Source: Ephemerocybe angulata | Lineage: Eukaryota; Basidiomycota; Agaricomycetes; Agaricales; Psathyrellaceae | NCBI GenBank assembly: GCA_013368325.1 | Contig: JAACJK010000111.1 | Location: 558,001-622,000 of the forward strand | Direction: 5' to 3' | Length of the DNA: 64,000 nucleotides | Part shown: piece by piece, positions 22,401 through 34,253 of the stretch | Layout of the letters: each line of letters starts with the position of its first letter | Position numbering within the stretch: position 1 is the stretch's first letter | The notes under the pieces: model-generated | Told to the model about the DNA's origin: nothing | Databases searched by the model: none | The model's input: the letters and a program-made list of their open reading frames with translations, nothing else | Program-made: the position numbers and the translations under genes

Positions 22401-23584
22401 GAGGCAGCGTATCTGGGGTGGTTGCCTTGACCTGATGTCCCAACGTCGGAAGCCCCAGGAGATATTGGCTCTTGTTCGTGAGGAGCCACTAGCCGGGGAT
22501 CGTGCCATCCGCCTCCGTTGCCCATGGGCTCTCTCGGGGTGGGTGTAACCAGATCTGGACGCTCGTCGTGCATGTACGCGAGATCAGACTCCGGTGGAGA
22601 CGGATAGACGTTACGAGCCTCCCTTCTCATCGGATGAGAGAAGTTGGCCTCGCCGTAACGACCCTCGCGGTTGGTGGTGACCTGAAGGTTTGGTCGAAAA
22701 GGCGGTGGAGGGGAGTGGTACCCATACTGGGGGAGCTCGACGGGCGAGGGGGAAGTATGACGAAGGGGAGCGGTTTGGAGGAGAAGTGATGTTTGAAGTG
22801 AGCGAGGGTGTGTGTTACGCGAGCTAGTGTTCAGCTCGGAGAGTTGTGAAGATGTTATAGGAAACGGAGCGGGAGGTGTGCGCGATGGCGAAGGGATGTG
22901 CGGAGGGTGTGGGGTGACTGGTGAGGGCACCTTTTCTGGAGGATACGGCGAGGGGTTCATAGGTCGGCCAGTGGTTGGATTGTTCGGCAAAGGTCGGCCA
23001 TTTCTGGAACGCGGAGGGGGAGGGGGTTGGTACGAAGCTTCTATGAAAACATGGGATGGAGGAGCCGGGAATTGGTCGGCCAGGGGTTTGTCGTTATTGA
23101 AGGAGGAGAGCATATTGGAAGTCGATGCGGCCTTCTTCACCTGCGGATAGTCGTATCCTTGGGACAGAGGGGGGTCGTACTCGTAGCCTTGCTTGGATGG
23201 GAGAGCACGGTACTGATCCTGCGGCGAAGGATAGACATCTGCGACCTTCTGAGAGGAAGAGTACCTGGATGGAGTAGCGGGGCTGTACCCGCCAAGGGGA
23301 TGAACGCTCCTCGGGGTCTCGGAGCGCGAAACACGAATTTCCGGGGACTGTGGAGGGTAGCCATTGTAAGGGTCGCGCTGGGGCTGCAACTCCGCACGGG
23401 CAGACGACGGGGGCGACGGATAATTCGTGGGTATGGCTGTGGGCGGAACCTCCTCCCTCCGCGAAGGAGCAGCCGACTTCGACCTCGAGAAGAAACCCTT
23501 CAATCCACCCTCCTTCTGTTCCTTGGGCTCCTTCGTAGGCTCTTGTCGGATCCTCTTTCTCGCTGCGGCTGTACGAGACGACAT
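19423..23584 (-). CDS. Large class I SAM-dependent methyltransferase with disordered N-terminus
   Basis: Minus-strand gene of about 1,280 aa in six exons; the first runs from 23584 to about 21515. Residues 1-600 are disordered (Ser, Pro, Gly, basic stretches such as KARKMST). The methyltransferase follows: DPYDTILLDNDRHTGD, then motif I VLDLGCGQG for SAM binding, HWVVDAAIAWKGHG, GYDMVDIS (motif II-like acidic residue), RGNFLKQRLPFNDNAFDLVR (motif IV region), and EVCRVLTIGGRLELIDD (post-motif). Introns with GT..AG borders restore the frame between these blocks. The C-terminal half has a long disordered insertion and then ordered conserved pieces: EFVLDLMKDVFGHA, QELEIHASKHLRMLLSAKKF, ALWEYEGFLRARF, and the end HVRTFRVYEAIKLDE. 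This layout recalls fungal-specific UMTA/velvet-associated-like methyltransferases, but substrate and partners cannot be read from sequence. It is divergent from the ammonium transporter across 2 kb. Confidence 0.85.
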
Positions 23585-24443
23585 TGGCGGTGGGTTTCCC
23601 GATAGGGCGGAATGTGACGGGTTGGGAGGTCAAATGCGGGGGGATGGGACAGAAAGGAACTGGGGAAGGTCTATACGTGTCAAATGGGCGCCAAAGGAAG
23701 ATTAAGAAGCGTGAAGTGCATGCGATAAAAACAGTCGTTTGGGCTCCAGGCCGTAATCTGAAGAGGGGTGAGCCGGAGATCTGGCCACCTTGTTTCCTAA
23801 AAGACATGGCGGGTACATCTTGTTAGATCGGAGGAAACCCATAAGGCAGCCGTGCGATATCTTCGTGATGAACCTTGTCAGAATGGTTTGTGCGGGAGCC
23901 CAGCTCAGGCCGAGCTGTGGGCAGCCGCATGACAGCGTTGTGGCGGCTTGGCTTATCTGAGCTCGGCGCTTCTGAGCCGGGTTCGAATCTCAAGCTGAGC
24001 TGGTACAGATCATCTCTAATAACGACGATATCTTCTTACCCAGAGCCGCAGCACTCGGTGTGCTGAAAAAGTCGCTAAACATACGGTCAGACCCTACAGC
24101 ATGATTCTTGAAAGCAGAGGAATGGACGTACCCATTTTGCATCCAAAGCCGGCTGACCCATAGCTGCACTATCGACTTATCGGCCAATCATTCCCTGGAC
24201 GACAGATAAGTGCGACGCGGTAGGATTCGGGACGTTTAACAGATAAATTGAGATTCCGGTTACTTGAGGCTCGCTTGAAAAATTGTTTTACGCATTCACA
24301 CATGGCGCACTCTATTTCTTCACGCTATAAGAAGACTTGAGCTTGAGTTATTGTGGGGGTAAAGGTAAAAGACGGGAGCTCGAGCCTACAGCGAGCGACA
24401 GCGGTTGCTCATCGACTCTTTGTTCCCACGAAATTGATCTGCC

Positions 24444-24475
24444 GATAAGATTATGCGATTATCTTATCTTTTATC
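24444..24475. promoter_or_regulatory. Cluster of GATA-factor sites
   Basis: Within 32 bp: GATAAG, then ATTATCTTATC and TTTTATCC, giving three or four WGATAR-type sites on both strands. GATA factors of the AreA/Nit2/Gat1 type activate ammonium transporter genes under nitrogen limitation in fungi. The cluster lies about 1.1 kb upstream of the AMT start, so assignment to that gene is inference. Confidence 0.45.
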
Positions 24476-25506
24476 CTCCTCTTCTACAACCTCCAAATTC
24501 TAACACCGTGCCATTACACCCTGTACAGCGATTCCCGGCGCTCATCAGTCTTTAAGTCCTCCGAGAGTAGAGCTTATCGAAGTGTAGTGAGTATGTAAGG
24601 TTTGGAGAGAGTGAAAAAACACAATCAATCTGCAGAACAGGTTTCATGGGCGCGGCCGCGCGACGTAACTTCGTTCGCTGTGTTCGGCCTGTTGGTAGTG
24701 CATTTTCACTGAGCCGGTTAGCACCATTCTTCTCAGCTGAGCGTGATACGCCGTGCAGAGTGGCGATTAGGCTCGATTAGGTGCAAGGTTCTCTGACGAT
24801 GATGATCCTCTTATGCTAACGGTGACGACTTGGCAGATGTGATCCGGTACAGCTCGGAGGTTAGGACGCTCGGATTGTGCACCAGACCTCGAAATGAGAT
24901 TCTGGAACTCTGCTGCGGCATGAAACGTGTGCAAAGGAAAGGTACACTGCTGGGACTACATCAATGATACCTCAGGAAATGAACTTGAAATGACTTGCTT
25001 CGACCGTGGCAAGACAAACAGCGTTGAGCTTCGGATAAAGAGGTGTAGGCATCTCGCACGGCCTCAAGAACCACTCGTCTTTCCTTGGCTCCATCCAAAG
25101 AGCGCATAAGCGCCCACAGTTGACAGCAATCCCCGTGGAGAGCCTTTTGACAAGCCTTGTGACAAGATGATCCCATGTTCACATCGTCCTTCTCAGTTCA
25201 CGTTTTTTGCACAGCGGCGTAGCGCTCGGCGTGAAGTGGGTGCTTGGATAGGAAAGTATTTGGCGTAAAAGGGTTACTTCACATGTAGCGTGGCCCACTG
25301 CTGTGGACTCGTACTAAGGTTCTTCCTTTGAAGAGGCTGAGAACGACGGTTACATACACAGCACGAGAATAAACCTGGTACTTAAACCCTGGGTTATGCC
25401 TTATCATCTTACCATTTGTAGGGACTGAATTCATCAAGGCTAGGCCGCGATTGCCAGGACTTCCCACCATCATTTGAATGTAGACATCTGCGTCTCTGAC
25501 GGTGAG

Positions 25507-25513
25507 TATATAA
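25507..25513 (+). promoter_or_regulatory. TATA box of the ammonium transporter gene
   Basis: TATATAA about 90 bp upstream of the AMT ATG, followed by a pyrimidine-rich stretch (ATCTTCTTTCCACTCACC) before the start, a usual fungal core-promoter layout. Confidence 0.55.
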
Positions 25514-25598
25514 GGTCACGACCGCGGTCACGGCATAGGTATCTTCTTTCCACTCACCACGCTGCTTCCTCAGAGCCAGCGCCAGAGAGCGACGAGCG

Positions 25599-27629
25599 AT
25601 GGTCAACATCACCTACGATGATTGTAAGTTAGGCCATTGCGTTCGTCGCTTGCCCGTGTCGGGGTTAAGATAGCTAACTTCTCTTATCTCAGCTGGTTCG
25701 ATAAAGCTCCCTGAGGATGATACTGTGGTCTACAGTCCGGGTGATATTGCATGGGTGCTAACCTCTACGGCCTTGGTCTGGATGATGATTCCTGGCCTTG
25801 GGTTCTTCTACTCGGGATTGCTGAGGTTCGTGGAATCTGAATTAGGAAAGACGGTATTTCAAATTTAATTTGATTTATAGGAGGAAGAACGCTTTGACCA
25901 TGATCTACCTGAGCATGATGACCTTGGCAATGGTCTCGTTCCAGGTAAACTTCCACCTCAAGACTTGTTGCGAAGGGTTCGCTCAAATCTTATGTTATAC
26001 AGTGGTTTTTCTGGGGCTTCTCCCTAACCTTCAGCGATGGCGCGAGCTCTTTCATTGGAGACCTTCGTTCGTACATCCCGCTTGCTCAGTTCGCGTTCCA
26101 ACCCTTATCGACATTTCGCAGAGCATTTTGGCCTGAAAGGCGTCCTCGAAAAGCCTTCAATTGGCAGCACGAAAATTCCCTCAATCGTCTTCTGCGTGTT
26201 CCAACTCATGTTCGCAGCTATCACGTACGTCTTATCTTACATTCAATTGAAGCTGTCGCATGCCGACGACCTCGCCGATATCTACAGGCCTATGATTGCG
26301 ATTGGTGCATTCGCCGAGCGCGCACATCTTGGACCCATTATTGTCTTCGTGTTCATTTGGTCAACCCTCGTTTATGACCCTATCGCGTGCTGGACCTGGA
26401 ATGCGAATGGATGGTCGTTCGTTCTGGGCGGCCTCGATTTCGCTGGTGGAACCCCAGTCCATGTCTCCTCGGGCACGGCTGCGCTTGCTATCTCAATCTA
26501 TCTCGGGAAGCGACGTGGCTACGGGACGGAGGCGCTCGCTTACAAACCCCACAATACAACTTATGTAGTCCTCGGCACGGTAATGCTGTGGTTCGGGTGG
26601 TTTGGTGAGTCTTTCCCTCGCCGCAAGGCTGGGAAACTGTGCTGATATCTGGTGGAATGCAGGTTTCAACGGTGGCTCCGCTCTGGCCGCTAATCTCCGC
26701 GCTGCCCAGGCGTGCATTGTCACCAATTTGGCGGCAAGTGTAGGCGGCTTGACCTGGATGTTTTGGGTGAGTACATCTGAGCATCCTATTCAATGCTTAT
26801 CAGATGAGTTGACACCTTTACAGGATTTCCGTATCGAACGCAAGTGGTCTGCTGTGGGATTCTGCTCTGGGGCTATCGCTGGCCTTGTCGCAATTACCCC
26901 TGGATCAGGTTACGTTGGTGCTCGTACGTCCGACTTAGATTGGCAATGCCTTTCCAAGCTCGACTGTTACTCATCTTTTTCATTTCTACAGCTGCTGCTG
27001 TGCTATTTGGATTCCTAGCGGGCACCCTTTGCAACTTTGCTACTCAGCTCAAGTTCCTGGCTGGTTATGACGACGCTCTGGATGTGAGTTCCACACCTTT
27101 CCTGCTGAATCGTATATTCGTGCTGTTGCTTTGACCTCCTCCTGACGGCGGCGCATTGATGGTAACTGAAGAGTGACAGAGATTGACGATACCTTTTCTG
27201 TAGATCTTTGCGTCACATGCCGTCGGAGGCATCGTCGGAAACCTCCTCACAGCTCTCTTCGCCCAACACAGCGTCGCCGGATTCGATGGCTTCACCGATA
27301 TCCCTGGAGGCTGGCTCGACCACAACTACATCCAGCTAGGGTATCAAGTCGCGGACTCCGTCGCTGGAGTGGGATACTCCTTCGTCGTGACGACTGGCAT
27401 CCTCTGGGCCATGCACTATATTCCTGGCCTCCGCCTCCGTGTCTCTGAAGAGACTGAAATCCTTGGCCTTGACGAGGTGGATATGGGGGAGTTCGCGTAC
27501 GACTACGTTGGTATGGAACCGGAACTCAAGCCTGCCGCGGGCTTCACCTCGCCTGAGCCTGGGATGCAGGAACGAGATCTTGAGCAGCATTACACCGCTG
27601 AGGGAAAAGGGTCTAGAAATTCCCACTGA
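25599..27629 (+). CDS. Ammonium transporter of the AMT/MEP family
   Basis: Plasma-membrane ammonium uptake protein with about eleven membrane spans. Ten exons were read: 25599-25623, 25693-25825, 25881-25943, 26003-26066, 26122-26224, 26288-26604, 26663-26766, 26824-26933, 26992-27083, 27204-27629. The joined protein keeps the signatures: [69 protein letters not shown] with the conserved Asp, [14 protein letters not shown] with the first pore histidine, [41 protein letters not shown], and [16 protein letters not shown] with the second pore histidine. The C-terminal tail [20 protein letters not shown] matches the regulatory tail (LRVxxExExxGLDxxxxGE) that gates AMT trimers. About 490 aa, normal length. 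The start MVNITYDD follows a TATA box. All family landmarks are present, so it is expected to be functional; whether high- or low-affinity cannot be decided. Confidence 0.96.
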
Positions 27630-29075
27630 GCAGTCTCCTCCACGTCCGCCCGTTCTGATTGTCCATTGTATTTGTGTAGAGTATGTAGTTCACCCTATGC
27701 ACCCTTCCCTAGTCTTCTAGTATGTAGATTATATATCCCTGCTTTCGAATATACCTGCCACTCGTTTACTCCGACCCTTCTTGCAGATGCCTGAACGAAG
27801 TTTGTTACGTGGACCGCGAAAATATTTAATGACCAGCACACCCTAATTCATGTCCACAACTTATTCTGAAAGGACTTGAAAGCAGCTCGAATTGATGAAA
27901 CTCGGCTATTCTTCGCATTCGTTGACTTCCATCTTATTCAATCTACACCTACAGTATTTGAGCTTGAGCCTACACAGAGAACCGTTGCTTGCCGTCACTT
28001 AAGCTCCTTCAGACTTAAAGTCCATGTGCTTGACCGTAATGGAAGCCATTTGTCTACCACCTGGCCGCGCAATCCAAGAAGAGATATCGAACCGCTCCGC
28101 GATATGCGTAGTTATGTATAACTTGACTATCTGAAAGATATCAGGAGAAGTCCAGATCTGCCGTTGGCGACTACTTGGGTAGGTAAAGGGAAGCCTGGTA
28201 TTCCTTGGGCTAACTCACAGACAATGTCAGTTGCAGTTGAGGTGGTAACTATACCGCGGGTAGAGACTCAACGACATCACTCACAATCCGTGGGTGCCAC
28301 AGTCAGACGGCCACTGTCCCCCGAGGCATAGTTAGTTTGCGGTCTGTACCACGGTGCTAGCAAGATATCACCAGCCGACCAACCCAACTTCTTTATCAGA
28401 GTTTCTGGTGGGACGCGGTTGCTGGTAGTTTCCAACAGACCTTCAAAATTGACAAATTCCAGGTCTTCTTCGGTGTTCGCCGAATGCCAGTGCGGCCTTT
28501 GGGGAGGAGCTTCTCGAAGAAGTTTACCCCTGGAGCAGGCCCCGGGATTCGAAGGAAGCAATGTCCGATGTAATGGCTGTGCGACGGTCCTAATCGTCAA
28601 AATGGCAGATATGAACCCATGGCCTTCACTTTCATGCATGCCGAGCAAGCGGAGTAGCAGAGAGCGACAAAAGCCAACCGTAAGTTGACTGATATACGCG
28701 CCATATAAAGATCAATAGACTTCAGCGTTCTGGGAAATTGACGGTGATACTGTGCTTCGAAGCGTCGCATGCGGTAGTTGAGCGTATCTGGAAAGGTTAT
28801 GGCAGGCCCTTGTGAAGAGAGCTTGAAATTGTTAGACTTCTTCGGTCAGTCACTGTCACTTCCTGTCCGCGCCATGGAGGACGGATCGCAGCAGAAGCAA
28901 TAGGTTGACGGGAGAGTCGAGTGGTTCATGGGTTCTTGTGGGCCTTCAGATCGATTCGGGCCAGTTTGAGTTGCTGGTTCAACGAAGTCCAGCATGATAC
29001 TCATCAAATGTATAGAATAAAAGAATGCTATCCATGGCATTCAAATACGATAGGCCGTCCGGAGGACTTCCAGTC
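27630..29075. other. Intergenic, AMT 3' end to coiled-coil gene 3' end
   Basis: 1.45 kb between two convergent gene ends. One minus-strand ORF of 123 codons (28277-28648) has no motif or splice support. No repeats or RNA genes seen. Confidence 0.5.
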
Positions 29076-30023
29076 TTAGCGCTTCAACCTTGGATCGGCG
29101 CTCGTCGTGGCATATTCCAATGCAGCACGCACATGCTCCGCAAAAGTGGCCTAAGTTCTCATTTTAGTAGGCCTTCTCCCTTGGAGATTCAAAAGTAGAC
29201 TTACATCCTTCGTAAACTCAGCCATTAGTGGTTCGGTCGCTCTCCAAGCCCAGCCAAATTCATCCAACATTTTCTCCTGCGTCGGTTTGTCTGCAACCAA
29301 AAACCTGGCCACACGGGTTTGAACAGGGCGGGTAGCGTTGCGGAATTCCACAGAGGACCGAGGAAAGTGGGCAGTCTCAGCCCGCATCACCGTGGCCTCC
29401 CGCTCTTCAGCACCTTTCAGGTCGCGTTGCAGTTCCAATAGACGCGTGAGGTAGATGTGTCGTATTTCATTATAAGCGTTCAATAGGGGGGAAGTCTTGG
29501 CAAGGGTATGTTGGTGTTGCTCGTAGAATCCCTATATGCCCGATTCTTCAAAAACACGGTTCGAACTCGGGTACTACACTGTGCGACGTACCTCGAGTCG
29601 TTTATATGAATCGTATTGTGTGTCATCATCTATCGACGAGTAGAAACGGTTGGCGTCTTGCTCATAGTCGTCGGCATGGTGGTCATATAGTTCTGAAAGC
29701 TCGTCAAGGTGCTCTTCCTGAAGTTCTTTGATCCTCTCTCGAATGGTAGATGGCGTTGCTATTACTGACGCCATCTGCTGCATCTTCTGAAGGCTGAACC
29801 GACATGAGCGTTTGTCCAGGCTCATGGTAGACTCATTTGCCTACCTGGGGATGGGCCGGCCCTTCGTCTGGAGGGTATGGTTTGCAGCGCGATGTCGGTT
29901 CAGCGCATGGGCGAGCCCATTATCCGTTACCGGTTCGTCATTGAACCTGACTTCAAAGCCATTCTTTCCAAGGTATTGCTGCTTTGGTTGACGCAAAGGC
30001 GGGGCAGAAACGTTATCGTCCAT
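29076..30023 (-). CDS. Hypothetical coiled-coil protein
   Basis: Four exons on the minus strand: MDDNVSAPPLRQ from 30023, then an intron at about 29854-29805. Next is a charged helical region, SLQKMQQMASVIATPSTIRE followed by KELQEEHLDELSELYDHHAD and RFYSSIDDDTQYDSYKRLE, then GFYEQHQHTLAKTSPLLNAY and IYLTRLLELQRDLKGAEERE. It ends with FGWAWRATEPLMAEFTKD and a short last exon ATFAEHVRAALEYATTSADP, closing at 29076. About 245 aa, alpha-helical, with no signal peptide or membrane segment. I do not recognise the family. It is divergent from the VPS9 gene with only 55 bp between start codons, so the two may be co-regulated. Confidence 0.75.
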
Positions 30024-30078
30024 GGTCGCCACAGGTTGACATCATGGAGGTCAAGGATCAAGAGTGTTTTGAGCCCCG
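30024..30078. promoter_or_regulatory. Very short divergent promoter
   Basis: The 55 bp between the ATG of the coiled-coil gene (minus) and the ATG of the VPS9 gene (plus). Either this is a true bidirectional promoter with overlapping leaders, or one start codon is further inside its gene (for the VPS9 gene the next in-frame Met is at MSTQRDRQ). Confidence 0.4.
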
Positions 30079-33000
30079 ATGTCGGAAGCTGACGCCCATG
30101 AAGCCCCTTTCCTCGACGCCACCACCATGAGCACACAGCGCGATCGTCAATTCCCCGCGACATCCATCGGGCGTAGCGCTGGAACGCGAGTAGTGCAGCA
30201 GCCCGCTATCCCTGACAATACACATCCATTGTTGTCGCCAGGAGCAGGTGGGGCGTTGTCGCCTGACAGTGCGAACGGGGCCCCAAAGTATCTGCCATAT
30301 ACCCCTCGGCAAAGGGTTGTCGCAGCAGCAACGACGACGGGGACTATTGTGCATCCACCTCCGTCACCTCAGCACCAGGGAAATGCGACCACGAAGCTGC
30401 AGCTCATGCATCTCAAGGCGGCAGCGCAGAACCTTGGGCTCGATACGAGCACGATAGGCTGGGCTATTCTCGAGAAGCTCGTTGCTTTCAACGAGGGAGA
30501 GGAGTGGCAGGAGATTTGGAACCTCATAACATCGGGAAAGGTGCGTTTCCCGTCGATATTGGACTCAGCTTTAGCTCATGGCGTTGTAGGCGACTCTGCT
30601 GCTACCCTTGGAACAGCACTCGAACGAGAAGCTGACTCCTGACTTCATTAGGGACCACATAATCGTTTGGGATGGCTCGATGGTGGTAACATCGTCAGGG
30701 TTGAGAGCGGTGCTTGACGGGTATGTACTCTAGTAATATCGTCGTCCCGACAGGTTTTGAACTATGGCAGGGACACCGTTACTCTGCGGTCGACGATTTC
30801 CCCGACATCCAAAGTGTTCCAAGATCTGTTCAGTCCTATAAGTCGCTCTACCGCCTTCTCTCTTCTGCCGCCACTCCCGGATATCCCTGAATCATCGTCG
30901 TATCCGAGGCTTGTCCTTTCCTCCGACTGCACTACGCTCCCCCTCCCTCCCGCCGTGAACAAGCCTGCTCTCCCACCGCGTCCGACAGGCCGCTCCGCCT
31001 CGGGGGCGAGTACAGCGTCTCGCATCCCCAACCCCTTTGCATCTCTCTTTGGGTCGAACTCCAAGGCCACCTCGCCAAGTGCAATCCCCACTTCCCCTCC
31101 AGCTTCGATCCGCAGTTTCGACTCGTCGCAGGACACGTCGAATCCTATAGACGTCACGGCCTTCACCATCGACCGCAAGATCGTGCGGTACGATGTGGCG
31201 AAGGAGATCAACAAAGGACTTAAGCACGAGATAAAAGGTCTCCTGGCCTCGTCGTCGGGCCCCAAGGACGCGTTTCCCATGCCTGGCTGGGTCTTGGATC
31301 GTGTCCTGGACTTTACGGTAGACTGGTTCCCCTTTGTCCGCGTTAAAGCAAAGCAGGACCAAGAACGCTCTGGTTACGTTGTCAACACTCTGGAAGAGAG
31401 CTCCGATGATGCCGCAGATAGGGTTCAAGAGTTCCTCATGTTGCTGGACCAAGACTTGCGAGCGGCGGGGACTCCGTTCGTGCATAGACATAGTCGCGGA
31501 AGTGAGTCCGACGCGGATGTAGAGAAGGAGCGGGACAGACGAGAACAAGAAGGCCTGCAAGTTGAAACACGGGTGCGGGAAGTGCTGGAACTGGTGGAGA
31601 GGATCATTTGCTCCCTCTTCTATGAAAGGTGCTTCTGTCCACTGAGAAAGGTTAACAGCCTCGCTAACGCGCTTTAGATTATTCATGCAGTCCACTACTG
31701 ATGACGCATCTCACGATGAAGCCCTCACCAGTAGGATCGCAGCGTTGAATATGCTTGACTTGACGCTTGCACATCTCGATGTCCTTGTAGGAGACAACGG
31801 GCCCGACGTGGAGGTTGTAGTTAACGCTTGTGGAGAGAGTAAGCTGACTGTTTCGTTGGGTGAATAGGCGCTTACTTGCCAATAGTGCTCAGTCAGTTGG
31901 ATCCCTGTCGATGTCCGGGTGACAAAGCATCGATTCTCGTCGCAGCTCACAAAGTTGTCGTAGGTCAGTGCAGGCGAATATCTCACATGAATATTCACTG
32001 ATTTTTATTTTCCATTTTCCAGACGGCCTATCAAGGTTATCCCCGATCCGTTTGAAATCTGAAGGGGAGGACGAGGAGATCCAGACAGCTAGGCCAGCCA
32101 ATTCTCAGAGTCAACACCTCCCTCCGCCTCCTGTGGTTGGCAACACGGAACTACCCCCTTCATATTCCACATCACCAGAGCAGCAACCTTCTAGCCAAGA
32201 GCGAGTGCCTTCGCCCTTGCTGATGGCTACGACCAATCTTCCCGAAACAGAACAGGATGCTGCTGTGGAAGTGGCAACCCCTTCACCACCGCATTCCGCA
32301 GAGAGCGAGAAGAAGAAACCTCCAGCGTTAACCCTGGAAGCATCCTCCAAACAGACGAAGGAGCCTACACCCGTTTCTGGTGACATTCTCCTTCCAATGC
32401 TCATCTTCTCAGTCGTCAAAGCCAACCCCCCACGCCTTCTCTCCAATCTCCTATATACCCAGCGTTTCCGGAACCACAATGTTGGAGGCGAAGAGAGTTA
32501 CTGCTTGATCAATCTTATGGCCGTTGCCGAGTTTCTGGAGAATGTGGATTTGGACGCCCTCGGATTAGGCGACACAACCAAGGTCCTCAGCGCCGCCGAC
32601 CTCACGCCCATTCCCCTCGCCCGAAGCCCCGTTACCTCAGAAACACCACTGGCACCGGGAGAATCTGGCCCAGGCCTTCGCGGGCGGGTCGAACAGCAAG
32701 TTGATGCTATCGCGGACAGCGCGAACAAGGTCATCAGCGGTGTAGTCGACTCATCCTTCGGGATCCTACGTTCGTTCCTGCCCAACCAAGGCACGTCCGT
32801 CGCTGGTACAAGCCACGCGGGTGGTTCGCGCCCCCCGACGCCTGCCGCACTGAGCGACGGCGGTGGAGGTGCCCTGTCGTCGTCGTGGAAGTCACCGAAA
32901 CCGGGCTTTGGTCTACTCAGGCGGGAGAGTGGCTTTTCGCTTGCGAGTCTGGCTGCGAACCTGCCTATGACCGGACGGAGTAGGTCGAATACGGCGAATA

Positions 33001-33812
33001 CGGAGGAACTGGGGCAGCAACTTATTACTGTCTCTAGGCCGGGGAGTGTGAGGTCTAGGTCGAGGCCAGGGAGTCGGGCGTCATCATTGAAGATACGGGT
33101 CGGTGGAGAGAGCAGCGAAGAGGACGGCGAAGAGGGTGCATACGAGAGTGAAAGTGTCACAACTACCACAGATGATGACGAGGAGGGTGGTGACGGGGAA
33201 GGGAGCGATGGCGATGATGGTGAGGAGAGTGGGGACGATGAGGAGGACGGTACACAAAGTGTTGCTGGGAATGATGCGAGGAGTATCAAGAGCTTTGAGA
33301 GTATGTTGGCGTCTTCGGGTACGCGAGAAAAGAAGAAGAAAAAGAAGCGAACCGAGAGCGGAGGCCGCCTGCCCAGCGCTGCTCCCATACCTATACCCAC
33401 TACCTCAACGAGCATTACCAGGAAAAGCCTATCGGATAGGTTGGCGCGGGTATCGAATCTAGCTTCGAGCGTCAAGGTTAGTCCCTCCTCCTACACTTTA
33501 GTTTCATAGAATTAATTTATTGACATCGTCATCACTGCACATCAGGGATCCCCACAAAATTCTCGAAGCAACTCTCTCTTACTCCAGCCTCCCTCTGGAC
33601 ACCAAAGTCGTAGAACGGGCGAAAGCCCCGCATCGTCTCGATCACCCTCACCTATCCTGTCCCCACCCCCACCACTCCGCCTGGCTCCTCCAATCCAGAA
33701 GTTCGTTGATTGTAATCCGGGAGATCTCCGACTTTCTGAGATAGGGGAGCTACTGCGTGACTATAGAAGGCTCGTGGAGGGGGTCAGGGCTGTGGATGGA
33801 TTCGACGAGTAA
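30079..33812 (+). CDS. VPS9-domain Rab guanine nucleotide exchange factor
   Basis: Probable exchange factor for Rab5/Vps21-type GTPases in endosomal traffic. Exons as read: 30079-30540, 30590-30709, 30754-31628, 31678 to about 31841, about 31888-31964, about 32023-33476, 33546-33812; about 1,100 aa. The N-terminus has a conserved block LQLMHLKAAAQNLGLDTSTI. Next is a helical bundle (VLELVERIICSLFYERLFMQ, RIAALNMLDLTLAHLDVLVG) and the VPS9 core in two parts: CRCPGDKASILVAAHKVVVD, then, after about 100 disordered residues, SGDILLPMLIFSVVKANPPR, LLSNLLYTQRFR and GEESYCLINLMAVAEFLENV. These match the family's DExLPxLIYxxxKANPP and the sheet before the terminal helix. The C-terminal 400 residues are disordered, with RSRSRPGSRASS, a long Asp/Glu/Gly run and a Lys7-type stretch. 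Domain order resembles fungal Muk1/Vps9-like proteins; a CUE domain was not found. Confidence 0.85.
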
Positions 33813-34253
33813 AGGTGCAACATTTGTGGTTAGAGACTGTGTATATTCATTCATGGCATACATGTCTATATGGACAACAATCTATCGATGTTAAATGGCA
33901 AGCTATAGTGTAGGCCTCCCTAATTTGCCCATACTTACAATGAATCAGAAGCAACATCCTACGTAGGGTGCGACGGAGATGGAAGTGGTCAATTGGTGGT
34001 GGAAGGAGGGAAGGTGATGTTGCACTGGCATCCCATCACTGGCACGATGCTCGGCAATTTCCACGCTTGGGGTGAGCGCGCGAGTCGATTCCCCTAGGCA
34101 TTGAGGAATCACCTACAAGTCATCGGTCAGATGAGACTTCCTCAGGACTTTCTTCGTACATGGTAAGTTGGTAGAAAAACGAGTCCTTGGTGCATTTAGC
34201 TCCGAACCTACAAAACAAGGTAACAACTGCATCATTTCCCAGTCCTTTTCGAT
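33813..34253. other. Intergenic, VPS9 gene to SnoaL-like gene 1
   Basis: 440 bp between convergent gene ends. Nothing recognised. Confidence 0.5.

Larger units (their letters stand above)
23585..25598. other. Divergent intergenic region, methyltransferase / ammonium transporter
   Basis: 2 kb separating two divergently transcribed genes. It contains a GATA-site cluster near 24444-24475 and a TATA box near 25507 (listed separately). A tRNA-like B-box at 23980 is judged chance. No coding region supported. Confidence 0.6.

Noticed and set aside
23900..24000. tRNA-like B-box GGTTCGAATC at 23980
   Set aside because: The T-arm stem does not pair well (CCGGG against CTCAA) and no matching acceptor stem or anticodon arm is found at the right distance upstream.
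28277..28648. 123-codon minus-strand ORF
   Set aside because: No motif and no splice or promoter support; lies between two convergent gene ends.
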